A stretch of DNA of 64,000 nt from Clostridiales bacterium (GTDB lineage Bacteria > Bacillota > Clostridia > Christensenellales > Aristaeellaceae). Location of the stretch: assembly GCA_017569285.1 (NCBI GenBank), contig CP069419.1, positions 930,001 to 994,000 on the forward strand, read 5' to 3'. This document shows, piece after piece, positions 54,951 to 63,052 of the stretch (the first letter of the stretch is position 1; each line of letters opens with the position of its first letter). Below the pieces are notes generated by a model. That model ran no database searches. It saw only the letters and a list, made by a program, of their open reading frames with translations, and was not told the origin of the DNA. A program made the position numbers and the translations under genes.

Positions 54951-55157
54951 TTAAAAGTAAAACAGTTCTTCAAATTTACGGTCCAGGGCGATGCATAGAA
55001 TCAGGGCCAGTTTCGCGGTGGGATTGAACTGCCCCGTCTCAATGGAGCTGATTGTATTGCGGGATACTCCCACCAGGTCCGCCAGCTGCTGCTGGGACAG
55101 CCCTTTCTCAGCGCGCCGTTCTTTGATGTTGTTTTTCAGTATCAGCTTCTCGTTCAC
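54951..55157 (-). CDS. Small XRE-family regulator
   Basis: About 68 residues, almost entirely one HTH ('NNIKERRAEKGLSQQQLADLVGVSRNTISSIETGQFNPTAKLALILCIALDRKFEELFYF'). GTG 55157, one base after the previous stop, is preferred over ATG 55172, which overlaps that gene. This compact regulator type commonly sits with a small membrane protein and represses its own operon. Confidence 0.88.
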   Translation of the reverse strand: MNEKLILKNNIKERRAEKGLSQQQLADLVGVSRNTISSIETGQFNPTAKLALILCIALDRKFEELFYF

Positions 55158-55158
55158 T

Positions 55159-55494
55159 TTACCGCATCCCACTCTTTGTCACGATCAACGCAATGCAGAA
55201 GCCGATGGAAGCAGCCGCTGTCACAATCCCCCAGAACAGATTGCGCCGGTTCCCCAGCTTCCTGAACATCACGAAATTGCCGGCGGCGTACATGGCGAAA
55301 TACACCATCCATCCGGCAAAGCTGATTTCAGGAAGCTTCAGGATGAACTTCCCGATGAACGCCAGCGCCACACATACAAGCCCTCCGGCCAGCATGCCGG
55401 CTTTCGCCGCTGTGCTCGTTGCCGCCATTTCGTATTCATCCCGCCGGCCTTCGTTCTCCTCGCGGCTCATCTTCAGGATTTCCTCTTTATTCAT
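55159..55494 (-). CDS. DUF6442-like small membrane protein
   Basis: 111 residues: charged N-terminus 'MNKEEILKMSREENEGRRDEYE', then three to four membrane helices. ATG 55494 has AAAGGAGG ahead. It is the typical partner of small XRE regulators; function unknown. Confidence 0.75.
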   Translation of the reverse strand: MNKEEILKMSREENEGRRDEYEMAATSTAAKAGMLAGGLVCVALAFIGKFILKLPEISFAGWMVYFAMYAAGNFVMFRKLGNRRNLFWGIVTAAASIGFCIALIVTKSGMR

Positions 55495-55507
55495 GCCATC
55501 CTCCTTT

Positions 55508-55559
55508 GCCAAGTTTTCTTGGCATGTCTGATTATATATTTGCCAAGTATACTTGTCAA
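55508..55559 (-). promoter_or_regulatory. Consensus promoter and twin XRE operators
   Basis: On the minus strand TTGACA, 17 bp, TATAAT (55531-55559), perfect consensus. GCCAAG-TTTT-CTTGGC (55508-55523) and TGCCAAG-TATA-CTTGTCA (55541-55558) are two copies of the same palindrome, one overlapping the -35/spacer, the other downstream of the -10. Autorepression by the XRE protein of this operon is likely. Confidence 0.8.
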
Positions 55560-55762
55560 CATCTTTTTTGCCGGATTGGCCGTTTTTAAACCAGGTTTCC
55601 CGGGGGAAAAAGAAGCGGCAAAAATATACCTGAAAAAACCCCGGGGATATGCTATCATTGAAACCGAAAAGCCTGATTGGCTTTCTGAAAAATACTCAAT
55701 GATCTGAACGAATGACAAATCGAAATCCGGGGAAGTGTTTATGATAGCAAGATTAGGGATGC

Positions 55763-56425
55763 ATGTACAAATTCAACAAGGGAGGTGTTCTTATTTCGGC
55801 TTATCAAAGAATGATTTGGTTTCACAATAGAGTTGTGGAGAACGCATATCCGAATGCCGGAACTCTGGCGGAACAATTTGAGATTTCTAACAGGCAGGCA
55901 CAGCGGGATATTGAATATATGAGGGATTCCATGAACGCGCCGCTTCTGTATTGTGCGCGGAAACGAGGATATCGGTATGAGAAAGAGTATGTGTTGCCGA
56001 GTTTCTTTCTGTCGGAAAGTGAGAAGGAGACAGTACGGCTGCTGGCAAAGCAGAGTAAGGAATTAAGTTCCTTTGGGTACGGAAAGTATGAGGGACAGGC
56101 TGAGATTTTGTCTAAGATATCTGCAGAGCCGGGAAATGTCGAGGATGAAAGCGCCATGACAAGAGAACCGTACTTTGCGGAAATTGAGATGCTGGGCGGA
56201 AGAGCATCGGCAGCACCGCTGGAATATTTTCTTTGTGGGAAGGCGGAAGGTCACACCTATACCTATGCGTTTTTCGATCCGGATGTTTTTTATCAGCGTA
56301 TTGATTGCCGGCGGTTTGGATTTTCGTATTATAAAACCAAATTGGTTAAGAGAGTATATGAAAGAAAGGCTTTCCGGAATTTTAAAATTGCTATGACATT
56401 ATATGTCATACCTCCTGTGGGATAA
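55763..56425 (+). CDS. HTH (DeoR/WYL-like) transcriptional regulator
   Basis: 220 residues. The N-terminal HTH 'YQRMIWFHNRVVENAYPNAGTLAEQFEISNRQAQRDIEYMRDSMNAPLLYCARKRGYRY' is typical of WYL-domain regulators. The ligand domain is unusual and short. The start is uncertain: AGGGAGG at ~55780 lies inside this frame, pointing to initiation near the 'LISAYQ' segment at a non-ATG codon. More AT-rich than its surroundings; followed 31 bp later by the BtrH-like protein. Confidence 0.7.
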   Translation: MYKFNKGGVLISAYQRMIWFHNRVVENAYPNAGTLAEQFEISNRQAQRDIEYMRDSMNAPLLYCARKRGYRYEKEYVLPSFFLSESEKETVRLLAKQSKELSSFGYGKYEGQAEILSKISAEPGNVEDESAMTREPYFAEIEMLGGRASAAPLEYFLCGKAEGHTYTYAFFDPDVFYQRIDCRRFGFSYYKTKLVKRVYERKAFRNFKIAMTLYVIPPVG

Positions 56426-56456
56426 TAGGGTCAGAAAGAAAAAGGAGGGGTTTGCT

Positions 56457-57440
56457 ATGGCAAAAAAGAAGCTGGACATTGAGGTGTTTTCTGCGTGGAA
56501 CACTTATGCGGTCAGTATGATGAGTGTACTGGAGCACTGTGGAATGTGGAATAAGGAGTACACTTTTCAGAGGTTCTTAAATGTAACGGGCATTGCATCG
56601 CAGTTTTGTGTGGATGAAAATTGCAGTGCGCTGCCGATTACGGATTATGACTGGATGGAGGAACATGCTCGTTTTACGGAGCGAATCGGTGTACGGACGA
56701 AGAAGTACTATGCCGCACCGGGTGCAGAGGAGTATTCCGTAAAGCAGAAGGAAGCGATTACGGCAATCAAAAAAAGTATCGAGGATGGCAAAGCCTGCGT
56801 AGTATGGGGCATCGATACAGGTGAGTTTGGCGTGATTTACGGTTACGACGATGAGGACAAGGTGTTCTTTTCGAAAGGAATCGGGAGTCGGAATGTGAAT
56901 GCCAGCATGCCGGTTTTATACAATAATCTGGGGAAAACCTTTGAATGGGCCCCGGTGTTATATTGCGAAATTCCGGAAGCCGCACAAGAGGCAGATTGGA
57001 ATCAGGCTTATGCGGAGGCGCTTCGTCTGTATGTACAGGGGATGAAAGCAATCTGTGATAATGGACGATCATACGGTTTGGCAGTGTATGAAACAATTGT
57101 GAAAGCAATACGGGAGGATCGATTGGATTCCTTTGGTTTTAAGTATTGCATCGGGATTTTTTATGAAAGAAAGGAAGCATTATTACTGTATCTGGAGGAG
57201 CAGCAAAAGGGTCAGACGAATGAATTACTGGAGAAGCTGACAGAGTCGTTCCGGACGACAGTTGAGTTATACCGCAGGTTAATGTTTGAGATACTCGGCG
57301 GAGGAACCGAAGGATGGAATTCCCTGTTTGAACCGGTGGATAAGACGTGTTATCCGGAGATTGTTCATGTGCTGGAAGAGTTAAAAGCAAGTGAGGAACG
57401 GAACGTGGAGCTTGCGGAGCATGTGGCAGACAGGATATAA
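56457..57440 (+). CDS. BtrH_N-like cysteine-peptidase-fold protein
   Basis: 327 residues, soluble. N-terminal 'SAWNTYAVSMMSVLEHCGMWNKEYTFQRFLNVTGIASQF' resembles C39/BtrH_N domains, with 'ACVVWGIDTGEFGVIYGYDDEDKVFF' as the second half. A helical C-terminal region follows. AAGGAGG precedes ATG 56457. Probably controlled by the preceding regulator; substrate unknown. The 230 bp downstream hold no feature. Confidence 0.6.
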   Translation: MAKKKLDIEVFSAWNTYAVSMMSVLEHCGMWNKEYTFQRFLNVTGIASQFCVDENCSALPITDYDWMEEHARFTERIGVRTKKYYAAPGAEEYSVKQKEAITAIKKSIEDGKACVVWGIDTGEFGVIYGYDDEDKVFFSKGIGSRNVNASMPVLYNNLGKTFEWAPVLYCEIPEAAQEADWNQAYAEALRLYVQGMKAICDNGRSYGLAVYETIVKAIREDRLDSFGFKYCIGIFYERKEALLLYLEEQQKGQTNELLEKLTESFRTTVELYRRLMFEILGGGTEGWNSLFEPVDKTCYPEIVHVLEELKASEERNVELAEHVADRI

Positions 57441-57670
57441 AACAAAACAGTAAGTACTTGAAATTATGCGGAAATGCTTGGATGCCTGATGGTAACATGC
57501 GAGATCCCCGTAGGAGACCAATCGTATTACGGCTGGCTTATATCCGTGGATGATTTGTCTTTTGATCCACGGCTTATGCTTCCATCAATATGGACGGAAG
57601 GATAATGGTCCCTTAATGAAAAGCAAAATCGGAAGATATATTTTGATGTTCCGTTTCATTGGAGGCAGAG

Positions 57671-58225
57671 ATGAAAGACTTCAATTCGTATTTTGAATCG
57701 ATTCCTGAGTTGGAAACAGAGCGGTTGCGATTAACTGCATTTACAAGAGAAGATATGGACGCTTATTTTGACATATTGCGAGATCCTAAAGTACAAGAAT
57801 ATCTTGGAGGAGGAGTTCCGGTTTTTGACAAAGAGCCGCATATCAGCAATTGGCTGAGGAATATAAACGATCGGCTGTTGAAAAGGAAGATTGTTTTTAC
57901 CTGGTGTATAAGGGACAAAGAAAGCAATCGGGTGGTTGGTCGTATTGATTTGGGAGGCTTTGTAAAGAAAACAGCAGCTGAGATTTCGTATCACCTATCA
58001 AGTGATTTTTGGGGCCGTGAGATTGCCACAGAGGCCGTAGAAAGGGTGACCAGGTTCGGCTTGGATGAGCTGGGACTTGCGAGAATACAAGGCCTTGTCA
58101 GGATAGAGAATCAAGCATCAATTCGCGTATTGGAAAAGAATGGATATCTCAGGGAAGGCTTGCTGCATCATTATCCTTTCGGGCGTGAATTTCATGATGT
58201 GGTGATGCTTGCAATCGTCAGATGA
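57671..58225 (+). CDS. GNAT acetyltransferase (RimJ/RimL type)
   Basis: 184 residues: 'LETERLRLTAFTREDMDAYFDIL', 'GRIDLGGFV', acetyl-CoA region 'SSDFWGREIATEAVERVTRFGLDELGLARIQGLV' and 'NQASIRVLEKNGYLREG'. GGAGGCAG precedes ATG 57671. Target unknown. Confidence 0.85.
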   Translation: MKDFNSYFESIPELETERLRLTAFTREDMDAYFDILRDPKVQEYLGGGVPVFDKEPHISNWLRNINDRLLKRKIVFTWCIRDKESNRVVGRIDLGGFVKKTAAEISYHLSSDFWGREIATEAVERVTRFGLDELGLARIQGLVRIENQASIRVLEKNGYLREGLLHHYPFGREFHDVVMLAIVR

Positions 58226-58236
58226 ATTCCAGTTTT

Positions 58237-58296
58237 TCGGAGTTTGAGAAAAAATCCGATGAAATTACCGCCACTGGCGGTCATCGGATTCTTTCC
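58237..58296 (-). terminator. Hairpin next to the left GTGTTCA module
   Basis: AATCCGATGA / TCATCGGATT with inner CCGCC-AGT-GGCGG and T6 on the minus strand. It may be the old terminator of a minus-strand tRNA displaced by the insertion. Confidence 0.55.
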
Positions 58297-58300
58297 CCCG

Positions 58301-58481
58301 TCGATGTGAACGATGTGCTCTGCCCAGGCGTACGAGTTGTCAAACGAATCCAGATGAGTGGACACTCTTCCGTAGCCCTTGAAATATGGGCTTTTTTCAT
58401 TTTTGGGGGTGTTCACCGGAGGGGTGTTCAAAGGGGTGTTCACGAAGATGAACACGGGGGTGTTCAAGGGTGTTCAGGGGG
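58301..58481 (+). repeat. Left copy of a ~185-bp integration module with GTGTTCA repeats
   Basis: Near-identical to 62812-63002. It begins TCGATGTGAACGATGTGCTC, which is antisense to the anticodon arm of tRNA-Val(CAC), and continues with a shared 70-bp stretch. AGCCC...GGGCT plus T6 and six GTGTTCA motifs (one inverted) follow. Likely an att site plus integrase arm repeats. Confidence 0.75.
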
Positions 58482-58484
58482 GGG

Positions 58485-59138
58485 TCATGCACTGGATCCA
58501 TTCAGATGATCTGCAGACCGTCCGCATGATTCTTCGCTCGCATCGGACGTTGACCGTCCGTAATACGGCGAATCACCATAATACCGGTCTTTCAGAGTAC
58601 AGCCAGACCAATATCTGCGAAAATAGTAATAATCATCGCAGTACCGGTTATAGTGATAATCATAGACAGTTCTCTTTTCAAAAAGCCGGAATCCGCTCTT
58701 CTCCGCTGTTCTGCGGGATGCCGGATTGTCTGTGTCCATGACCACAGTCAGATAATCAACTCCGTGTGCCCGGCAGAAATCCTCAGCAAATGCCTCTGCA
58801 GCTTCGGATGCATAACCCTTTCCGGTATAGGTGCCGATCATCATCCAACCAAGGTCATACTCATGGAGCATATTCTGCTTGCAGAAAGAAAGAGCCCCCA
58901 TGACTTCGCCGGTTCCCTTGTTTTCAATGGCATAGCATCGCCATGCATCAGTGTCGCCGTCTTCCTCAATCTTTCGGAAGGCGCGGATATACCCCTGCAT
59001 ATCAGCTGGTCCTGCATCAACATCCAGAAAATCCGGGCAGAATTCCATCACCTGTGGATCAGTTTTGATCCTGTACAGCGCCTCAGTCTCTTCCTCACGG
59101 AACGTACGGACGATCAACCTTGCCGTCTCAATCATCAT
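58485..59138 (-). CDS. GNAT acetyltransferase
   Basis: About 217 residues: 'IETARLIVRTFREEETEALYRI', 'GWMMIGTYTGKGYASEAAEAFAEDFCRAHGVDYLTVVMDTDNPASRRTAEKSGFRLFEKR'. The C-terminal ~45 residues are Tyr/Ser-rich and read into the GTGTTCA module boundary, so the native end may be altered. ATG 59138 has GGAG ahead; GTG 59147 overlaps the GH10 stop. Confidence 0.8.
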   Translation of the reverse strand: MMIETARLIVRTFREEETEALYRIKTDPQVMEFCPDFLDVDAGPADMQGYIRAFRKIEEDGDTDAWRCYAIENKGTGEVMGALSFCKQNMLHEYDLGWMMIGTYTGKGYASEAAEAFAEDFCRAHGVDYLTVVMDTDNPASRRTAEKSGFRLFEKRTVYDYHYNRYCDDYYYFRRYWSGCTLKDRYYGDSPYYGRSTSDASEESCGRSADHLNGSSA

Positions 59139-59143
59139 TATTT

Positions 59144-60292
59144 TCACTCCGCGCCTTTTTCGCGGTCGTATTTCCCGGAAAAGGCTTCAATATATTTCAT
59201 AGCAAAGGACTTCAGATCACAGTTAGAATCCACCAGAGACGCTTCCTCTCCATGGAGCCATGAAACAATGTCGTTCAGCCCCCATGTTGTAAAAACCTCA
59301 ATACCGTTTTGTTTTGCGACCTCCGGGAAACTGGTGAAAATAGATTCCTGAATCATTTTCGTACTGTGGTTGCTTACGTCAAATTCCGTAATCTGCAGTT
59401 CCACGCCCAGGCGTTTGCAATGGTCGAACATTTCCTCTATATATTGCCGGGTTTCATTTTCAGATCCCCAGAAATGGCACTGCATTCCGAATCCGTCGAT
59501 CAGCCTGACTCCGTGTTCCTGCTCATACGCTTTGATCCGGCTAATCACTTTTTTGAAAATGATATGTTTTTCCCTGTTTCCCTCATTGTTATCATTATAG
59601 AACAGCTTGATCTGATCCCCAAACACTTCCCGAGCCAGGCGGAAGATCTCAACATAATAGTCCTTTCCTAACAATTTATACCAGTCGTCAATTCGGACGC
59701 CCTCGTCATCCACATCATATACGGGCTTTCCTTCTTCCCGGAGGATTCTGATTTCATCAGGATCTGCCGCAATCTCATTGATCAGTTCCACACTGTACGC
59801 GTCCGGGTACCGCTCCTTCAGACACTGCATATAGGTTTTGATAAACAAAAACGTCAGCCTTTTCCTGTCTTCTGCGTTTCTGCTTTCCAGATATTCCGTT
59901 AACTGCCTGGGAACATGCCAGTACCAGATAATCGTATGAATCCTGATATTCAGACCTTTTTCCTGCGCAAACGCATAGACCTTGTCAGCATATGAAAAGT
60001 TGAAAAGATGCGTATTGACTTTATCATCGATAAACGCCGGCTGATCCTGATTGAAGTAGATCTCCATCTTCATTTCGTTCTCAGGCGTCACGCTGTCCAG
60101 GTACCGGTCAATAAACCGGATGATCTTCTCCATCCTGATATAGTCCAGCTGACGGTAATAGGATGCATCCGGCGGATTTTCAGCAGCCAGATATCTGTCC
60201 CTCTTTTCTGCGAAATCATCCTCGTCGCTGGATTTCCAGATCCCGATCAGATCAACGGTCAGATAACTGATGCCGCTTCCGAACATTTTCAT
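59144..60292 (-). CDS. GH10-family glycosidase without signal peptide
   Basis: 382 residues. GH10 landmarks: 'DSVTPENEMKME', 'IHTIIWYWHVP', acid/base Glu in 'SVELINEIA', 'GFGMQCHFWG' and nucleophile Glu in 'LQITEFDV'. ATG 60292 follows the toxin stop by one base. Lacking an export signal, it would act on imported xylo-oligosaccharides. Placement in a toxin-antitoxin operon is odd. Confidence 0.87.
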   Translation of the reverse strand: MKMFGSGISYLTVDLIGIWKSSDEDDFAEKRDRYLAAENPPDASYYRQLDYIRMEKIIRFIDRYLDSVTPENEMKMEIYFNQDQPAFIDDKVNTHLFNFSYADKVYAFAQEKGLNIRIHTIIWYWHVPRQLTEYLESRNAEDRKRLTFLFIKTYMQCLKERYPDAYSVELINEIAADPDEIRILREEGKPVYDVDDEGVRIDDWYKLLGKDYYVEIFRLAREVFGDQIKLFYNDNNEGNREKHIIFKKVISRIKAYEQEHGVRLIDGFGMQCHFWGSENETRQYIEEMFDHCKRLGVELQITEFDVSNHSTKMIQESIFTSFPEVAKQNGIEVFTTWGLNDIVSWLHGEEASLVDSNCDLKSFAMKYIEAFSGKYDREKGAE

Positions 60293-60293
60293 A

Positions 60294-60671
60294 TCATGGT
60301 ACCTCTTTTCCCATGGCTGACAGTGTAATCTTTTTATAACTGTTGGTTTTGTCATCCGGATGTGGCTCCAGGCCGATGATCGTGATGCTGCCTTTATCCG
60401 GGCCATAGCACCAGAAGATCCTGCCGGCTTTCGGCGTATCGTTCTCCAGATAGGATTCCCAGACCCTTTGGCCATACCGGGCCGTCAGTGAGGTAATCTC
60501 ATGCGAGTGGAGCCCGGGATGCCTGGGATTTCCGGATAACAGCGCCATCGTTTTTCCCATTTGCCTGCGCAGTTTTTCTTCTGCTTTCGTGGCGGAACCA
60601 TTCTGATGCCTGTTTTCCAGCCTGTTCCACAGTTCTTCCATTTCAGGAATACCAAGATGAATCTCAAACAT
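60294..60671 (-). CDS. RelE/ParE-like toxin of a type II module
   Basis: 125 residues: 'MEELWNRLENRHQNGSATKAEEKLRRQMGKTMALLSGNPRHPGLHSHEITSLTARYGQRVWESYLENDTPKAGRIFWCYGPDKGSITIIGLEPHP' has the ParE-like helix pair and strand pattern. It starts 3 bp after the antitoxin stop. Confidence 0.7.
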   Translation of the reverse strand: MFEIHLGIPEMEELWNRLENRHQNGSATKAEEKLRRQMGKTMALLSGNPRHPGLHSHEITSLTARYGQRVWESYLENDTPKAGRIFWCYGPDKGSITIIGLEPHPDDKTNSYKKITLSAMGKEVP

Positions 60672-60674
60672 CTT

Positions 60675-60923
60675 TTACTCCTCAAATTCGGACAGATCAA
60701 GGGCGGGTGAAACTTTCCCCTTTTTCATGTTGTCAACAGAGCTGTCCATCATCTTCAGCGTATTGGCGGATACTTCAAAAGGAGTTGTCAGTACCCGCGG
60801 CTCCAACACGATCCTCTGATCCGGAAGCACGGAAACATGATAGTACTCATATCCGGCTTCCCTCAGGGTCAGCCTCTTTTTTGAATCCAGCTTGGCGTCA
60901 TATTCCCGGATTGCTGATTCCAT
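60675..60923 (-). CDS. Antitoxin of the RelE/ParE-like module
   Basis: 82 residues from ATG 60923 (MESAIREYDAKLDSKKRLTLREAGYEYYHV...), with GGAGGAAT ahead. 'DSKKRLTLR' begins a swapped-hairpin/AbrB-like DNA-binding strand pair and the acidic tail 'SPALDLSEFEE' is suited to toxin binding. Confidence 0.7.
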   Translation of the reverse strand: MESAIREYDAKLDSKKRLTLREAGYEYYHVSVLPDQRIVLEPRVLTTPFEVSANTLKMMDSSVDNMKKGKVSPALDLSEFEE

Positions 60924-60947
60924 ACTTATTCCTCCACAAATAATGTT

Positions 60948-60993
60948 GTGGGATATCCCACCCAATAATACAGAAAAAAGTGCCGTTTGTCAA
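60948..60993 (-). promoter_or_regulatory. Promoter and 14-bp palindromic operator of the TA operon
   Basis: Minus-strand TTGACA, 17 bp, TATTAT (60965-60993). Just downstream is the perfect palindrome GTGGGATATCCCAC (60948-60961), ideal for autorepression by the antitoxin. The next 350 bp (to 61358) hold a 9-bp hairpin at ~61200-61235 but no gene. Confidence 0.8.
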
Positions 60994-61358
60994 TTGACAG
61001 GCAATGAAGCCATAGCTTAAAACTGATTCTGATGATGGAACAGAATGCCGGCTTCTTTGGGAAATCATTACAGTATCATAAAGAGAAGACTTTCGGTTAT
61101 GCCGGTAACGCAACCATCAGAAATCAGCTTTGTTGCAGACTCGACCAATACGTCCTGCCGACTGAACCATGCCACCGTGTATATAAATTATGATGGCTAT
61201 GCCGCTGGCGTTCTTCTGTTGATGAATGCCAGCGGCGAAAATTTTCTGCCAAAAATACAGAGGATATGTTAAAATTGGGATCGGTAGCCAATATGGGCTT
61301 GCCAAAATATCTTTTGAGATAAACGACTATCGACAAACCGGGATTTGCGAAGGTGAAC

Positions 61359-61883
61359 ATGATGCTGGCAATACTTAAAACGAGATTTTCAGAGCATAAG
61401 GAACTGCATCCGGATTTGGAATGGTCCGAGGTGGAGCGTCGGCTACGCGAGGTTCCCGCTGCCATCGCGGTTTTGCAAAGGATGGAAGAAAGCGGCGGTG
61501 AGCCGGACACCATCGGCTATGACGCAGAGACAGGAAAACTCATTTTCTGTGACTGCGCAAAGGAATCGCCCGCCGGGCGCAGAAGCCTGTGTTATGACGA
61601 AAAGGCTTTGCAAGGGCGCGCCAAAAATCCGCCGTCCGGTAGCGCCGAACGAAAAGCGAAAGAGATCGGCGTTTCGATGATGACGGAGGAACTCTATCGC
61701 AGACTGCAGAGTCTTGGTTCATTTGATCTAAAAACGTCAAGCTGGATCGCTACGCCGGATGATATCCGCGGCCAAGGCGGTGCGCTGTTCTGCGAACGGC
61801 GCTACAATACTGTGTTCACTTTTCACAACGGGGCAGATTCCTACTATTCAGTGCGTGGATTCAGAGGGTATCTTCTTATCTGA
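61359..61883 (+). CDS. DUF4256-family protein
   Basis: About 174 residues: 'MLAILKTRFSEHKELHPDLEWSEVERRL', 'DTIGYDAETGKLIFCDCAKESPAGRRSLCYD', ending 'KTSSWIATPDDIRGQGGALFCERRYNTVFTFHNGADSYYSVRGFRG'. This is the full pattern of DUF4256. Function unknown. GAAGG lies ahead of ATG 61359. Confidence 0.85.
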   Translation: MMLAILKTRFSEHKELHPDLEWSEVERRLREVPAAIAVLQRMEESGGEPDTIGYDAETGKLIFCDCAKESPAGRRSLCYDEKALQGRAKNPPSGSAERKAKEIGVSMMTEELYRRLQSLGSFDLKTSSWIATPDDIRGQGGALFCERRYNTVFTFHNGADSYYSVRGFRGYLLI

Positions 61884-62066
61884 ATACCGGACAGGAAGGG
61901 GAAATCAGAATCATGGACCCTGTCTTGGCTTACGGGCGGCTATCCGGAGAGAGTATCCGATCTGGCTGATGTTTGTTTTACAGGCTTGCAAATCGGGATT
62001 TGGCTTTTGCAATCATCGATTTGCTGTTACGGAACGCAATATCAAGTTATGGGTGGAAAGGCAAAT

Positions 62067-62477
62067 ATGGAAGACTGTGTGTTTTGCAAAATAGGTTCCG
62101 GCGAGATACAGGGACTCAGGATCTGTGAAGATGACGAGGCTCTCGCATTCATGGACATCTCGAATGATTATGACGGACATATTCTTGTTATACCCAAGAA
62201 GCACTATCGATATGTGACCGATTGTCCCGAGAATGTGGCTTGTAAGGTTTGGTTCATGGCACAGAAGGTCAGTAAACACCTGATTGAAGACTGCGGTTAC
62301 GACGGAGCCGACATCATGTCAGCCAACAGTCCCGTGAGCCAATCACTCCCTCATTTTCATGTACACATAATCCCGAGAAAAATCGGGGATCGACTGGGCA
62401 ATCCAGGAGAATGGCCTACGCCAACAGGGGCTAAGGAAGATGTGCGCGTTATGCATGAAAGGCTGAAAATGATCTGA
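62067..62477 (+). CDS. HIT-family nucleotide hydrolase
   Basis: 136 residues: zinc-type start 'MEDCVFCKIGSGE', 'GHILVIPKKHY', and histidine triad 'SLPHFHVHIIPRK'. It hydrolyses nucleotide phosphoramidates or related compounds. ATG 62067 is used; the frame open to 61986 is unrelated. Confidence 0.92.
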   Translation: MEDCVFCKIGSGEIQGLRICEDDEALAFMDISNDYDGHILVIPKKHYRYVTDCPENVACKVWFMAQKVSKHLIEDCGYDGADIMSANSPVSQSLPHFHVHIIPRKIGDRLGNPGEWPTPTGAKEDVRVMHERLKMI

Positions 62478-62629
62478 TATATTCAAGGATGACTGGAAAG
62501 AAAAGCATTTTCTTCCCTGTTCATTTCCCTTTGAATGACAAATTCCCGTTTATCAGGATACCTTGGCACGCAAAATCGGAAGTTATACGGGCTAACGGTC
62601 ATTGGTTGATGTGAACGAGTCGCCTACAA

Positions 62630-62733
62630 GGGTACGCAGTTTTCAGGTGATCTGCGTACCCTTTTGCGTACCCCTCTGACAAAAAAAGTGCGTACTCCTG
62701 GCTTCGAAAAGTGCGTACCCTTGAGGGGTACGC
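62630..62733 (-). repeat. GTACGC/GCGTAC arm-type repeats downstream of tRNA-Val remnant
   Basis: Six GGGTACGCA/TGCGTACCC-type motifs, some divergent, in both orientations, between the HIT gene and the tRNA-Val terminator. The layout equals the arms inside the tRNA-Glu and tRNA-Ser insertions. Confidence 0.6.
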
Positions 62734-62772
62734 AAAAAATCCGGTAGGCGTTGATCTTGAACGCCTACCGGA
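62733..62772 (-). terminator. Terminator of the minus-strand tRNA-Val
   Basis: ATCCGGTAGGCGTT / AACGCCTACCGGAT hairpin and T6 on the minus strand, directly after the tRNA CCA. Confidence 0.8.
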
Positions 62773-62776
62773 TGTG

Positions 62777-62831
62777 TGGTGGTGACAGTTGGACTCGAAC
62801 CAACGACCCCATCGATGTGAACGATGTGCTC
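62777..62831 (-). tRNA. tRNA-Val (CAC), 3' half with non-canonical 5' half
   Basis: On the minus strand the anticodon arm CATCG-TTCACAT-CGATG (CAC), T-arm GTTGG-TTCGAGT-CCAAC, acceptor strand TGTCACC, A and CCA are perfect. The expected 5' acceptor GGTGACA and D-arm are missing: upstream sequence reads TTTGACAACTCGTACGCCTG, pairing at only 5 of 7 acceptor positions with a poor D-stem. Probably a tRNA split by integration near the anticodon; unlikely to be functional as it stands. Confidence 0.6.
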
Positions 62832-63002
62832 CGCCCAGGCGTACGAGTTGTCAAACGAATCCAGATGAGTGGACACTCTTCTGTAGCCCTTGAAATATGG
62901 GCTTTTTTCATTTTTTTGGGGTGTTCACCGGAGGGGTGTTCAGGGGTGTTCAAAGGGGTGTTCACGAAGATGAACACGGGGGTGTTCAAGGGTGTTCAGG
63001 GG
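62812..63002 (+). repeat. Right copy of the ~185-bp integration module
   Basis: Matches 58301-58481 with few differences but has two more GTGTTCA motifs (seven plus one variant, GTGTTTA). It is fused to the tRNA-Val 3' half on its left. Confidence 0.75.
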
Positions 63003-63052
63003 GTGTTTACGATCAGAGGTGTTCATTCTTCTTTGTCTTGTCAAGGGCATTC

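Noticed and set aside
58404-58481. GTGTTCA repeats considered as a CRISPR array
   Set aside because: Units are 7 bp with 5-15-bp irregular spacing and mixed orientation; no spacers of constant length and no cas genes.
61045-61272. 75-aa ORF between the TA operon and DUF4256
   Set aside because: No RBS, no recognisable domain, and it runs through a hairpin; not supported as a gene.
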